A stretch of DNA of 64,000 bases from Halorubrum sp. JWXQ-INN 858. Its GTDB lineage: Archaea > Halobacteriota > Halobacteria > Halobacteriales > Haloferacaceae. Shown one piece after another: positions 1 to 8,050 of this stretch (its first letter is position 1; every line of letters starts with the position of its first letter). The stretch covers positions 17,353 to 81,352 of the forward strand of contig NZ_WUAX01000001.1 in the NCBI RefSeq assembly GCF_009806985.1, read 5' to 3'. Made by a program: the position numbers and the translations under genes. The notes below the pieces were generated by a model. The model worked only from the letters and a program-made list of their open reading frames with translations, had not been told where the DNA came from and searched no databases.

Positions 1-500
1 CGAAGCTCGGCGAGGCGTTCCAGATGACGAACTTCCTGCGGGACGTCGGGGAGGACGTCGTCGACCGGAACCGGGTGTACCTCCCCATAGCGACGCTTCG
101 CCGACACGGCGTCACGGAGGAACAGGTGCTGGACCGGGAGTTCGACGAGGGGCTCGCGGCCGCGATGCGCGAGCTCCTCGCCCGGACCGAGCGGCTCTAC
201 GAGGAGGGCATCGCGGGGATCAAGCACCTGCCCGACGACTGCCAGCTCGCGGTGCTGCTCGCGGCGGTCCTCTACGCCGACCACCACCGTCTCATCCGTG
301 ATCTCGATTACGACACCGTCTCGACGACCCCCCAGCTGTCGCTGTTGCGCAAGCTGTGGCTGCTGGCGCGGACCCGGTGGGCCTGGCAGTGGAACCGCGA
401 CCCGGAGACCGTCTTCTACACGGTGAGCCACGGGTTCGACGGCGAGACGGGCACGCGGCGGCACGGACCGCCGGACCCGACCGTCGTTCGGACCGACTGA
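1..500 (+). CDS. crtB: Phytoene synthase, C-terminal part (5' end outside window)
   Basis: This is the C-terminal part of a squalene/phytoene synthase, which condenses two geranylgeranyl diphosphates into phytoene, the first step to haloarchaeal carotenoids such as bacterioruberin. The reading frame is open from the first base, so the start lies upstream of the window. The visible NFLRDVGED motif is the second Asp-rich, Mg-diphosphate-binding motif of the family and is followed by the typical RVYLP segment. The part seen is about 165 residues of a protein that is usually about 300-340. Assignment to CrtB rather than another head-to-head prenyl synthase rests on family resemblance only. Confidence 0.85.
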   Translation, partial: KLGEAFQMTNFLRDVGEDVVDRNRVYLPIATLRRHGVTEEQVLDREFDEGLAAAMRELLARTERLYEEGIAGIKHLPDDCQLAVLLAAVLYADHHRLIRDLDYDTVSTTPQLSLLRKLWLLARTRWAWQWNRDPETVFYTVSHGFDGETGTRRHGPPDPTVVRTD

Positions 501-517
501 GGGGGACGAGACGACCG

Positions 518-727
518 ATGCACCGCGCCAGGTTCGTCCGGCTCGCTTTGCTCGCGTTCGCGCTCGTTGCCGCCTCCTTCGTCGTTCGAGGAACGACCCG
601 GCTCGTCGCGCCGTACGACGTCGCCGTCCTGCTGTCCGCGCCGCTGCTGTTCGCGGCCGCCGCGCTGTTGGCCGGCCTGTTCGTGTTGGCGACGTTGGAC
701 GCCGTCGGGATCCGGCCGATGGAGTGA
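518..727 (+). CDS. Small two-helix membrane protein of unknown function
   Basis: A 69-residue ORF begins 17 bases after the phytoene synthase stop codon. It has two hydrophobic stretches, about residues 8-24 and 36-60, with a basic N-terminus, so it is probably a two-span membrane protein. I do not recognise a family. Its close spacing suggests co-transcription with crtB, and a role near membrane-bound carotenoid synthesis is possible but unproven. The start is the only ATG that fits the gap after crtB. Confidence 0.55.
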   Translation: MHRARFVRLALLAFALVAASFVVRGTTRLVAPYDVAVLLSAPLLFAAAALLAGLFVLATLDAVGIRPME

Positions 728-729
728 GC

Positions 730-795
730 GGGACGGCCGACTGCGCGGAGCCGTGTGGGACGGCCGACTGCGCGGAGCCGTGCGGGACAGCCGAC
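730..795. repeat. 27-bp tandem repeat upstream of hisD
   Basis: Two nearly identical 27-bp units (730-756 and 757-783) are followed by a partial third copy. They fill the gap between the small membrane protein and hisD. The period is a multiple of three, but the frame is not part of a convincing protein. Confidence 0.75.
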
Positions 796-864
796 CGAAC
801 GGGACGAGGGGACCCGCCGGCCCCAAGCCGGAACGCCCTTTTCCCGTCGGCCCCGACGACGGGT

Positions 865-2142
865 ATGAACGTACGAGCCGTCGCCGACCTCTCCCCCGCG
901 GAGCGGCGCGCCTTCTTCGAGCGCGACGCCGGCGTGGAGGCGGTCCGCGAGGACGTCGAAGCGATCGTCGACCGGGTGCGCGAGGAGGGCGACGTGGCGC
1001 TGCGCGAGTTCTCCGAGGAGTTCGACGGGGTGAGCGTCGGCAACATCGACGTCACGGACGAGGCCGCACGCGCCCACGCCGAGCTGGACGACGCCGGCGA
1101 CCCCGTGCTCGACGCCGTCCGCGAGGCCGCCGCCAACGTCCGGGCGTTCCACGAGCGCCAGCGGCCCGAGGACTGGCGCGAGGAGTTCGACGGCCGCGAG
1201 CTGGGTCGCCGGTTCCGCCCGATCGACCGGGCCGGGGTGTACGTCCCCGGCGGCGCGGCCGCGTACCCCTCCAGCGCGCTCATGGGCGTCATCCCGGCGA
1301 CGGTCGCGGGCGTCGACCACGTCGCGGTCGCGACCCCGCCCGCCGACGAGATCAACCCGGTCACCCTCGCCGCGATCCACGAGGCGGGCGCGGACGCCGT
1401 CTACCAGGCCGGCGGCGCACAGGGGATCGCGGCGCTCGCGTACGGCACCGAGACCGTCACCCGGTCGACGAAGGTGGTCGGCCCGGGCAACAAGTGGGTG
1501 ACCGCCGCGAAGGCGGCGGTGCAGGGCGACGTGGAGATCGACTTCCTCGCCGGCCCGAGCGAGGTGCTCGTGCTCGCCGACGGGACGGCCGACCCCGAGT
1601 TCGTCGCGGCCGAGCTGCTCGCACAGGCGGAACACGACCCGAACGCGTCGGTCGTCGCCGTCACCGACGACGCGGCGCTGGCCGAGACGGTCGCGACGGC
1701 CGTCGAGGACGGGGCTCCGAAGCGGGACCGGACGGAGACGATCCGCGCGGCGCTCGCAAACGAGGCGTCGGGCGTGCTGACGGCGCGGTCGATGTCGGAG
1801 GCCGTTCTGTTCGCCGAGGAGTACGCGGCCGAGCACCTCACGATCCTCGCCGACGACGACGAGGCGCTGCTCGACCGGATCCCCAGCGCCGGCTCCGTCT
1901 TCCTCGGGCCGTACTCCCCGGTCGCCGCGGGCGATTACGCCTCCGGCCCGAACCACGTGTTGCCGACCAACGGCGGCGCGAAGCGGTACGGCGGGCTCTC
2001 GACGGACACGTTCCTCCGGTCGTCGACGGTCCAGCGGCTCGACCGCGACGCGCTCGCGGGGATCGCCGACACGGTGACGACGCTCGCCGAAGCGGAGGGG
2101 CTCGAAGCCCACGCCGAGAGCGTGCGGACGCGGTTCGACTGA
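865..2142 (+). CDS. hisD: Histidinol dehydrogenase
   Basis: This 425-residue enzyme catalyses the last two steps of histidine synthesis, the zinc- and NAD-dependent oxidation of L-histidinol to histidine. Recognisable signatures are YVPGG near residue 127, GPGNKWVTAAK near 208, LAGPSE, EHDPNAS and, towards the C-terminus, GPNHVLPT. The length matches the family (about 430). The start is ATG 865; an open frame reaching further upstream runs through the 27-bp repeats and is not homologous. No other his genes are visible, so this is a detached histidine gene, as is common in haloarchaea. Confidence 0.97.
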   Translation: MNVRAVADLSPAERRAFFERDAGVEAVREDVEAIVDRVREEGDVALREFSEEFDGVSVGNIDVTDEAARAHAELDDAGDPVLDAVREAAANVRAFHERQRPEDWREEFDGRELGRRFRPIDRAGVYVPGGAAAYPSSALMGVIPATVAGVDHVAVATPPADEINPVTLAAIHEAGADAVYQAGGAQGIAALAYGTETVTRSTKVVGPGNKWVTAAKAAVQGDVEIDFLAGPSEVLVLADGTADPEFVAAELLAQAEHDPNASVVAVTDDAALAETVATAVEDGAPKRDRTETIRAALANEASGVLTARSMSEAVLFAEEYAAEHLTILADDDEALLDRIPSAGSVFLGPYSPVAAGDYASGPNHVLPTNGGAKRYGGLSTDTFLRSSTVQRLDRDALAGIADTVTTLAEAEGLEAHAESVRTRFD

Positions 2143-2201
2143 CGGCGTCCCACCGTGGATCCGCCGCCAACGTTTTGCCCCTCCAACGGGTACGTTGGTC
2201 C

Positions 2202-2567
2202 ATGAGTACCGAACCGGCCCGGCCGATCGACGACGCGGCCATCGAGGTGACGCCCGACGCCGCCACGGAGGCGCTCTCGCTGCTGGAGGGCGAGGGGCTC
2301 GACACCGACGTGGCAGGACTACGACTGTTCGTACAGCAGGGCGGCTGTGCGGGGCTCTCCTACGGGATGCGCTTCGACACGGAGCCCGAGGAGGACGACC
2401 TCGTCGTCGAGCATCACGAGCTCCGCGTGTTCGTCGACCCCGCCAGCCGGAACTACATCGGCGGGAGCAAACTGGACTACGAACACGGGCTGCAGGCGGC
2501 CGGCTTCCACGTGGAGAACCCGAACGTCGTCTCCGAATGCGGCTGTGGCGAGTCGTTCCGAACCTGA
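2202..2567 (+). CDS. A-type iron-sulfur cluster carrier (HesB/IscA/ErpA family)
   Basis: The 121-residue protein has the A-type carrier fold. A CAGLSYG motif sits near residue 47 and the C-terminal ECGCGESF provides the other two cysteines, the three-Cys set that holds or passes on an Fe-S cluster. It probably inserts 4Fe-4S or 2Fe-2S clusters into apoproteins in the cytosol. The first 20 residues are an acidic haloarchaeal extension. The gene stands alone, 60 bases after hisD. Sequence alone does not tell IscA-like from ErpA-like. Confidence 0.93.
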   Translation: MSTEPARPIDDAAIEVTPDAATEALSLLEGEGLDTDVAGLRLFVQQGGCAGLSYGMRFDTEPEEDDLVVEHHELRVFVDPASRNYIGGSKLDYEHGLQAAGFHVENPNVVSECGCGESFRT

Positions 2568-2609
2568 TCGGGCCACCTTTTTAAGTCGATCAGGCGGCTA
2601 TCGTACGGT

Positions 2610-2855
2610 ATGGAACTCGAAGCCGCGACGACGGGCGAGAACGAGCGAGTGTACATCGACCGGGGGCATGCCGAGCGCGGGGCCGAAGGACGGTTCTACG
2701 TCGTGTTTTCGGACGATAGCAGGCAGGATCGCTGGGGGTTTTACTGTGACAACTGCGGCTCGCTCGACACCGCGGTGGACACCATGGGCCGGATCGAGTG
2801 TAACGACTGCGGGAACCTCCGCAAGGCCGACGAGTGGGACGCCGCCCACGAATGA
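2610..2855 (+). CDS. Small haloarchaeal zinc-ribbon protein (DUF5816-like)
   Basis: The 81-residue protein has two CxxC knuckles, CDNC near residue 48 and CNDC near 67, consistent with one structural zinc. The first half (GRFYVVFSDD...) looks like a small beta domain. It resembles a conserved haloarchaeal family of unknown function, probably DUF5816. An A/T-rich TATA-like element (ttttttaag, about 2577-2585) lies some 28 bases before the ATG, fitting a leaderless transcript. Confidence 0.8.
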   Translation: MELEAATTGENERVYIDRGHAERGAEGRFYVVFSDDSRQDRWGFYCDNCGSLDTAVDTMGRIECNDCGNLRKADEWDAAHE

Positions 2856-2923
2856 GCGCGTCGTGACCGTGACAACCAGATCGTGAGAAAGTTTATCACG
2901 CATGCGGGCGAACGTGAGGGTAG

Positions 2924-3259
2924 ATGGCCCCTGCGAGCATCCCACCGACGACGGAGGCCAGAGACGTCTTTCGCGAACTAGGATACACCGTCACCGACGG
3001 CGGACGGGAGTTCGTCGCGGAGCGGAAGTGGCGTCGTGTACACGTCACGACGCTGTGTTCGGACGGTGTCGACGACCTCGGACCGTATCTCGCGGACGGT
3101 GGGGAGACGCCGCGGCTCCGCTGTTTCGTCACGTGGCGCGAGAACGCCGCGGCGCTCCGGGACGGACTGACGTCGATGAAGCCGCCGTACGACTGGGCGG
3201 TGATCGGCGTCGACGGCGACGACTTCACCGTGATGGAAGGCGCGGCCGGCAGTCCCTGA
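2924..3259 (+). CDS. Conserved haloarchaeal protein of unknown function
   Basis: This is a 111-residue soluble acidic protein with no membrane segment or cysteine motif. It has an alternating strand/helix pattern ending in [17 protein letters not shown] do not recognise a functional family. A TATA-like gtttatcac at about 2890-2898 lies some 30 bases upstream of the ATG and supports this start and an independent promoter. Confidence 0.72.
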   Translation: MAPASIPPTTEARDVFRELGYTVTDGGREFVAERKWRRVHVTTLCSDGVDDLGPYLADGGETPRLRCFVTWRENAAALRDGLTSMKPPYDWAVIGVDGDDFTVMEGAAGSP

Positions 3260-3370
3260 GACCGTCCCGAACACGACCAACGATCCGCGACCACCAGTCA
3301 CCGTCTCGGGCGCGGCCGGCGGCACCGAACCGTCTCCGCCTCGACGGTCGACGGGTTCGGCGGCGCCTGC

Positions 3371-3379
3371 TTTTATAAG
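3371..3379 (+). promoter_or_regulatory. TATA box of the dodecin gene
   Basis: The sequence ttttataag is centred about 30 bases upstream of the dodecin ATG at 3405. It is the strongest A/T run in the neighbourhood and supports a leaderless or near-leaderless mRNA. Confidence 0.6.
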
Positions 3380-3404
3380 TCCGTGCGTGCAAGTAGCAAC
3401 CGAC

Positions 3405-3605
3405 ATGGTCTTCAAGAAGATCACGCTGATCGGTACGAGCGACGAGAGTTTCGACGCCGCCGCGGACGACGCGATCGACCGCGCGGAGGACACCCTCCAG
3501 AACGTCTACTGGGCGGAGGTGGTCGAGTTCGGCGTCGAGGTGAAGAACGCTCCCGAGCGGGAGTACCAGGCGGAAGTGGAGATCGCCTTCGAGCTCGAGG
3601 ACTGA
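3405..3605 (+). CDS. Dodecin (flavin-binding storage protein)
   Basis: This 66-residue dodecin is the subunit of a hollow dodecamer that binds flavins (riboflavin or lumichrome in archaea) as a buffer or sink. The signature runs from the [13 protein letters not shown] strand through the helix to [10 protein letters not shown]. Trp36 and Gln55, the residues that sandwich and contact the flavin in the Halobacterium protein, are both in place. A GTG 18 bases upstream is in frame, but homologues begin MVFKKI, so ATG 3405 is chosen; the TATA box also fits it. Confidence 0.95.
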   Translation: MVFKKITLIGTSDESFDAAADDAIDRAEDTLQNVYWAEVVEFGVEVKNAPEREYQAEVEIAFELED

Positions 3606-3623
3606 CCGGCCGATCGCGCGGCG

Positions 3624-4781
3624 TCAGTCGTCCTGGGCCGGGCCCGGAGTCCGTCGACCGTTCGTCTCGAACGCGGTGCCGACGAGGAGGTGTCCGCCGA
3701 GCGTCGCCGGCGAGATGACGTGGTCCGCGCCGGCCCGGCGGAGCTTATCGACGTTCTCCCGCTGGGTGGCGGCCGCCACGATACGGACGTCGGGCGCGAG
3801 CTGTCGCGCGGTGAGGATCGCCAACGCGTCGCGGGCGTCGTCGGTCGTCGCGACGATGACGGCCCGGGCGTCCTCGACGTGGGAGCGCTCGAGCGGCTCC
3901 ACGTCGCTCGGATCCGCGGTCAGGACGGGGACGTCTCGCTCGCCGAGCGCGCGGGCCGCCGACTCGTCCGCGGTCACCACGGCGTGGACGACGTCCCGAT
4001 CGGCGAGCTGTTCGAGTATCGGCTCGGTCAGCTCCCCGTAGCCCAGCACGAGGACGTGGTCGCTGAGGAGGTCGAACTGTTTCTCCGTCATCTTGCCGAG
4101 CGCCTTCGACAGCTGCGCCTCGATGGCGGGCGTCAGGAGGACCCCGAGCGCGACGGCGAACGCGGCGACGTTCATCACCAGCGAGGAGAGCACGAACAGC
4201 TGGGCGATGTCCGACGACGTGCCGGTTTCGGGCGTGATGTCGCCGTACCCGACCGTCGAGGCGGTGACGACCGTGAAGTAGAACGCGTCGACGATCGTCT
4301 CGATCCCGTCGAACTCGTCGCGGAGCGCGTACGACCCGACGGTGCCGTAGGCGATGGCGCTCGCGAGCGCCGCCCCCGCCGCGAGCTGGGTCGGCGACGG
4401 CGAGTACGATCGATCGAACCGGCCGCGGTTGAACACGAGCGCCGGCACCGAGACGACCGACAGCACGACGAGCGGGAGCGAGAAGACGGACACCTGCATC
4501 AGCCCTTGGATCGCGGTGAGCGGGAGCAACACGGCGGTGGTGTACCAGCCGACCCGATAGCCCCGCTTGAGGGCGAACCCGCTCCCCAGCATCGAGAAGC
4601 CGGTGATGGTCCCGGTGAAGCCGACCGTCCGCCTGACGATGTCGGGGATGTACGGCGAGAGCGGCCCCTGCACGCTGAACCCGCTGATGTGCAACAGCCC
4701 GACGACGATGGACAGCAGGGCGACCGCGAACGTCAGGCCGATCGACGCCCTGACCGACACCCACTCCCGGCTCCACTTCAT
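3624..4781 (-). CDS. Potassium channel with cytosolic RCK (TrkA-N) domain
   Basis: The 385-residue protein has several N-terminal membrane helices (about residues 14-115) and then a pore loop and inner helices. The selectivity filter TASTVGYGD lies near residues 173-181. From about residue 235 a Rossmann-type RCK/TrkA-N domain begins with VLVLGYGELTEPILEQL and ends near 370. This is a ligand-gated two-pore-helix type K+ channel with extra helices at the front. ATG 4781 is chosen because the frame further upstream is not family-like. It is divergent from two membrane proteins with TrkA-C-like ends, suggesting a local K+ homeostasis cluster. Confidence 0.9.
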   Translation of the reverse strand: MKWSREWVSVRASIGLTFAVALLSIVVGLLHISGFSVQGPLSPYIPDIVRRTVGFTGTITGFSMLGSGFALKRGYRVGWYTTAVLLPLTAIQGLMQVSVFSLPLVVLSVVSVPALVFNRGRFDRSYSPSPTQLAAGAALASAIAYGTVGSYALRDEFDGIETIVDAFYFTVVTASTVGYGDITPETGTSSDIAQLFVLSSLVMNVAAFAVALGVLLTPAIEAQLSKALGKMTEKQFDLLSDHVLVLGYGELTEPILEQLADRDVVHAVVTADESAARALGERDVPVLTADPSDVEPLERSHVEDARAVIVATTDDARDALAILTARQLAPDVRIVAAATQRENVDKLRRAGADHVISPATLGGHLLVGTAFETNGRRTPGPAQDD

Positions 4782-4972
4782 ACTCGCCCGGTGGCCGAGG
4801 TCGGACTTAAAACCCCCCAAGGACGGCGACCCGATACCTCGACCCGTCGATATCGACTCCGTTCGTCGGCGACCTCGGTCTCCGATCCGCCGATCGTGAT
4901 CCCGTGTATCGGCGGGAGCCAGGGCCGTCTGCATGACGGTACTGGTTTAACCTCTCCGACGGAGATGGGGGT

Positions 4973-6247
4973 ATGTCGCTTCCCGTCGAGATCCTCTTCG
5001 GCATCTATCTCGGCGTCATCACGGGGATCATCCCCGCGCTGGTCGCCGGGATATTGGGGTTCGTTTTCAAGTACTTCACCGGAGTGACGGTCCCGGGGCT
5101 CGGGGTCGTCGTCCTCGCGCTGGCGATCGCGGGGATCAACGGCGGACTGCTCGCGCTCAACGACGAGACGATCCGGTCGGCCGAGCGTGCTCCCGCGCTC
5201 CTGACCGCGATCCTCGTCGTGTTGATGCTGGCGCTGTACGCACACGCACAGGGGGACAAACTCGGCGCGAACGCGCCGAAACGCCTCTCGCTCCGGAAGC
5301 TCCGCGACCGGACGCTCTCGACGGACGTCATCGAGCTCGTCGGGGGGCACGGGCGGGTCCGCGTCACCGTCGTCGGCGAGGTCGGCGACATGGAGGGGTA
5401 CCCGCCGCTGCCCGCCGCGACCAGACAGGCGATCGCGGACGGGGAGTGGACGTTCCCGGCGGAAGCCCAGCTCGCGGACTTAGAGGAGCGGTTCGCGGAG
5501 CGGCTCCGAACCGAGCTCGAACTCACCGACGTCTCCGTGTCGATAGACGAGAAGGCCCGCGCGACGGTGTCGGCCGCGCCGCCCTCGGGCGGGCTCTCGA
5601 AGCGCGTGCCGTCCGGCAAGCGCGCGGTGTCGCTGCCGGCGCTCGTCCCCACCGGGCTCGCCCGCGGCGACGTGGTTCGGGTCGTCACGCCCGACCTCGT
5701 CGTCGAGGGGGCGCTACTGGCCGCCAAGTCTGACGGGAAGGCGGGGCCGAAAAAGGACGAGAGCTCCGCGAAGCCGACCCCGACGGACGGCGACGGGGCG
5801 GCCAGAACGGACGGAAGCGGGACGGCGCGGACCGACGGCGGCGAGACGGCGCCGGCCCCGACCCCGGTCTCGCCGACGACGACCGGCGGCGAGGGGCGGG
5901 TGACCGTCGCGGTCGATCGATCGGACGCGGCCGCGCTGCTGCGCGCCGATCGGGGACGCGTGATCGTGCTCTCGCGCGGGACCCGCACGGAGTACGAACT
6001 CACGACGCTGCTCCGTCGCGCGGGGAAACGGTTCCGACGGGTCTCGGTCGTTGCCGACGGCCCGCTCGACGGACACACGATCGGCGATATCGGGGTCCGT
6101 GAGGCGTACGACGTCGCCATCCTCGCGTCCCGTCACGACTCGTGGACGGTCGCTCCGCGCGGCTCACAGGCGCTCACGGCGGGCGACGAGCTGTTCGTCG
6201 TCGGGAACCGTGAGGCGCTCGATCGGTTCGCGGAGGTGGCGAAATGA
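4973..6247 (+). CDS. Membrane protein with C-terminal TrkA-C-like domain (first of pair)
   Basis: The 424-residue protein begins with three hydrophobic segments (about residues 5-30, 42-62 and 80-98), followed by a soluble region. Residues about 250-312 are a low-complexity Thr/Gly/Pro/Asp-rich linker. The last 80 residues (HTIGDIGVREAYDVAILA ... LTAGDELFVVGNREALDRF) look like an RCK/TrkA C-terminal ligand domain. Its frame overlaps the next gene by four bases (ATGA), so they are translationally coupled. It is probably a regulatory or accessory component of K+ flux. No transporter pore motif is visible, so function is inferred from domain and context. Confidence 0.82.
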   Translation: MSLPVEILFGIYLGVITGIIPALVAGILGFVFKYFTGVTVPGLGVVVLALAIAGINGGLLALNDETIRSAERAPALLTAILVVLMLALYAHAQGDKLGANAPKRLSLRKLRDRTLSTDVIELVGGHGRVRVTVVGEVGDMEGYPPLPAATRQAIADGEWTFPAEAQLADLEERFAERLRTELELTDVSVSIDEKARATVSAAPPSGGLSKRVPSGKRAVSLPALVPTGLARGDVVRVVTPDLVVEGALLAAKSDGKAGPKKDESSAKPTPTDGDGAARTDGSGTARTDGGETAPAPTPVSPTTTGGEGRVTVAVDRSDAAALLRADRGRVIVLSRGTRTEYELTTLLRRAGKRFRRVSVVADGPLDGHTIGDIGVREAYDVAILASRHDSWTVAPRGSQALTAGDELFVVGNREALDRFAEVAK

Positions 6248-7509
6248 ACCCGTCCGCCGTCGACCCCGTGGGGATCGCTCAGGTCACGTTCGGGGACCCG
6301 TACGCGGCCGCGATCACGCTGGCGACGTTCGCCGTCCTCGCGGTCGTGGTCTCCGGGACGGCCGCGCTCGTGTACCGCTGGTACTTCCGGACGGAGATCC
6401 CGGAGGGCGTCGCGGTCCTACTCGGCGTCGCCATCGTCGCCTTGTACCTCAACACGGCCTCGCTCGGCGACCTCGTGGGCGGCGGGGAGTCGGTGCTCCT
6501 CACGCCCGAGGGCGTCTTCTTCAACGTGGTCGCGCTCGGTCTCGCGGCGGCGGTTTCCCCGGCCGGACGCTACGCGGGCGATCGGGTCGCGGTCGACGTG
6601 TTCGCGCTCACCGGCGTCGCCGGCCTCGACGGCGACCTGAGCGCGGTCGTCAAGTCGGTCGGCCGCTTCACGGCGGTGACGCTCCCCGACGCCGACGAGA
6701 TCGCGGACATGGACACGTACGAACCCGTCTCCACGGAGAAGAAGGCCGAGATCGCGGGGAAGACGCTGTTCTTCTCCCGCCGGCTGACCACGGAGGCGCT
6801 TCGCGAGCGACTCGTCGACCGGGTGAAGACGGACTACGGCGTCGGCCACGTCGACGTCGACCTCGCGGACGACGGGACCCTCGAGTACTTCGCCGTCGGA
6901 TCGCGGGCGACCGGGATCGGGCCGACCCTCGCGCCCGGTCGGGCCGCGGTCGCGATCGCCGCCGACCCCCCGAACAACGCGACCGCCGGCGACATGGTCC
7001 AGGTGTGGCGAACCGACCCCGACCCCGTCCGCGTCGCCACCGGCGAGCTCCGGGGCGTGGCGGACGACGTCGCCACCGTCGTCCTCGACGAGGCGGACGC
7101 CGCGAAGCTCTCCGTGGAGGGCGGGTACCGACTGCTGACGCTCCCGGCGGAGCCGCAGGCGGACCGCCAGTTCGCCTCGCTGCTCCGCACCGCCGACGAG
7201 ACCATGGCGGCCGTGAGCGTCGCGCGCGACAGCGGGCTCGTCGGCACCGCGGTCGGCGACGTGGCCGCCGTCGTCGCGGCGGTCCGGTCGATCGGCGGCG
7301 AGGTGCAGGCGATCCCGGCACGGGCGTACACCTTCGCGGCCGGTGATACGGTGTATTTGGTCGGACGTCCCGACGCGATCCGCCGGTTCGAGGCGGACGC
7401 CGCGGCGCGGCCAGCGGAGTCCGAGACGGGAGGAAGCGACGGGTCGCCGACGGACGAGGACGATCCCGACGCGAGAGGGGGCGGGATGGGGGACGGAGAG
7501 AACGAATGA
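6244..7509 (+). CDS. Membrane protein with C-terminal TrkA-C-like domain (second of pair)
   Basis: This 421-residue paralogue-like partner of the preceding gene starts inside that gene's stop codon. It has three hydrophobic segments (about residues 18-45, 55-72 and 93-112), a middle soluble region, and a C-terminal part ending in YTFAAGDTVYLVGRPDAIRRFEAD, the TrkA-C-type signature. A roughly 35-residue acidic tail follows. The tight coupling implies the two proteins work together, probably as a heteromeric membrane sensor or regulator of potassium. Substrate and activity are not shown by the sequence. Confidence 0.82.
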   Translation: MNPSAVDPVGIAQVTFGDPYAAAITLATFAVLAVVVSGTAALVYRWYFRTEIPEGVAVLLGVAIVALYLNTASLGDLVGGGESVLLTPEGVFFNVVALGLAAAVSPAGRYAGDRVAVDVFALTGVAGLDGDLSAVVKSVGRFTAVTLPDADEIADMDTYEPVSTEKKAEIAGKTLFFSRRLTTEALRERLVDRVKTDYGVGHVDVDLADDGTLEYFAVGSRATGIGPTLAPGRAAVAIAADPPNNATAGDMVQVWRTDPDPVRVATGELRGVADDVATVVLDEADAAKLSVEGGYRLLTLPAEPQADRQFASLLRTADETMAAVSVARDSGLVGTAVGDVAAVVAAVRSIGGEVQAIPARAYTFAAGDTVYLVGRPDAIRRFEADAAARPAESETGGSDGSPTDEDDPDARGGGMGDGENE

Positions 7510-7563
7510 CCCCAGTCGGGGCCGGGGCGTAATCCTCTTAGGGCGGCCCGCCGGGGTTGACGT

Positions 7564-7836
7564 ATGGAGTGGAAGCTGTTCGCTGACCTCGCCGAGATCG
7601 CCGGCGACAGGGTCGTCGAGGTCGACGTCGAGGCCGGCGACACCGTCGGCGACGCCGTCGACGCCCTGTTGGAGGCACACCCCGATCTGCGCGAGCGCGT
7701 GCTCGACGACGGGGGGATCGCCGATCACATCAACGTTCTCCGGAACGGCCGGAACGTGTACCACGGTGAGGGGCTGGCTGAACCCCTCGAGGCCGGCGAC
7801 GAGCTGGCGCTGTTCCCGCCCGTGAGCGGCGGGTAA
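7564..7836 (+). CDS. samp1: Ubiquitin-like small archaeal modifier protein SAMP1
   Basis: This 90-residue MoaD/ThiS-fold protein ends in PPVSGG, with the C-terminal diglycine that is adenylated by the E1-like UbaA. It can then be ligated to protein lysines (sampylation) or carry sulfur for molybdopterin synthesis. The opening MEWKLFADLAE and the segment DHINVLRNG are typical of haloarchaeal SAMP1. The gene is monocistronic between the membrane protein pair and dys. Confidence 0.93.
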   Translation: MEWKLFADLAEIAGDRVVEVDVEAGDTVGDAVDALLEAHPDLRERVLDDGGIADHINVLRNGRNVYHGEGLAEPLEAGDELALFPPVSGG

Positions 7837-7864
7837 CCGGTCGCGGGCCGCGGCCGTGGACTCG

Positions 7865-7990
7865 GCCCGGGCCACAGCCCGATCCCGGCCACAGCCCGAT
7901 CCCGGTTTGGGCTCCAGTCTCGACCTCAGCCTCGGCTCCAGTCCCGGCTTCGTCCCTGGTGCCAGCCTTGACCTCGATCGTGGTCCCGGC
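7865..7990. repeat. Degenerate short repeats between samp1 and dys
   Basis: The gap between samp1 and dys holds degenerate ggctccagtc/ctcgacctc-like repeats. No ORF or promoter stands out in it except weak A/T content close to the dys start. Confidence 0.4.
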
Positions 7991-8050
7991 CGACGAGCGA
8001 CCGGGAGTGCGATCGGTCGTTTCAAACGCGGGCGGGTCACACGTCCGTCA

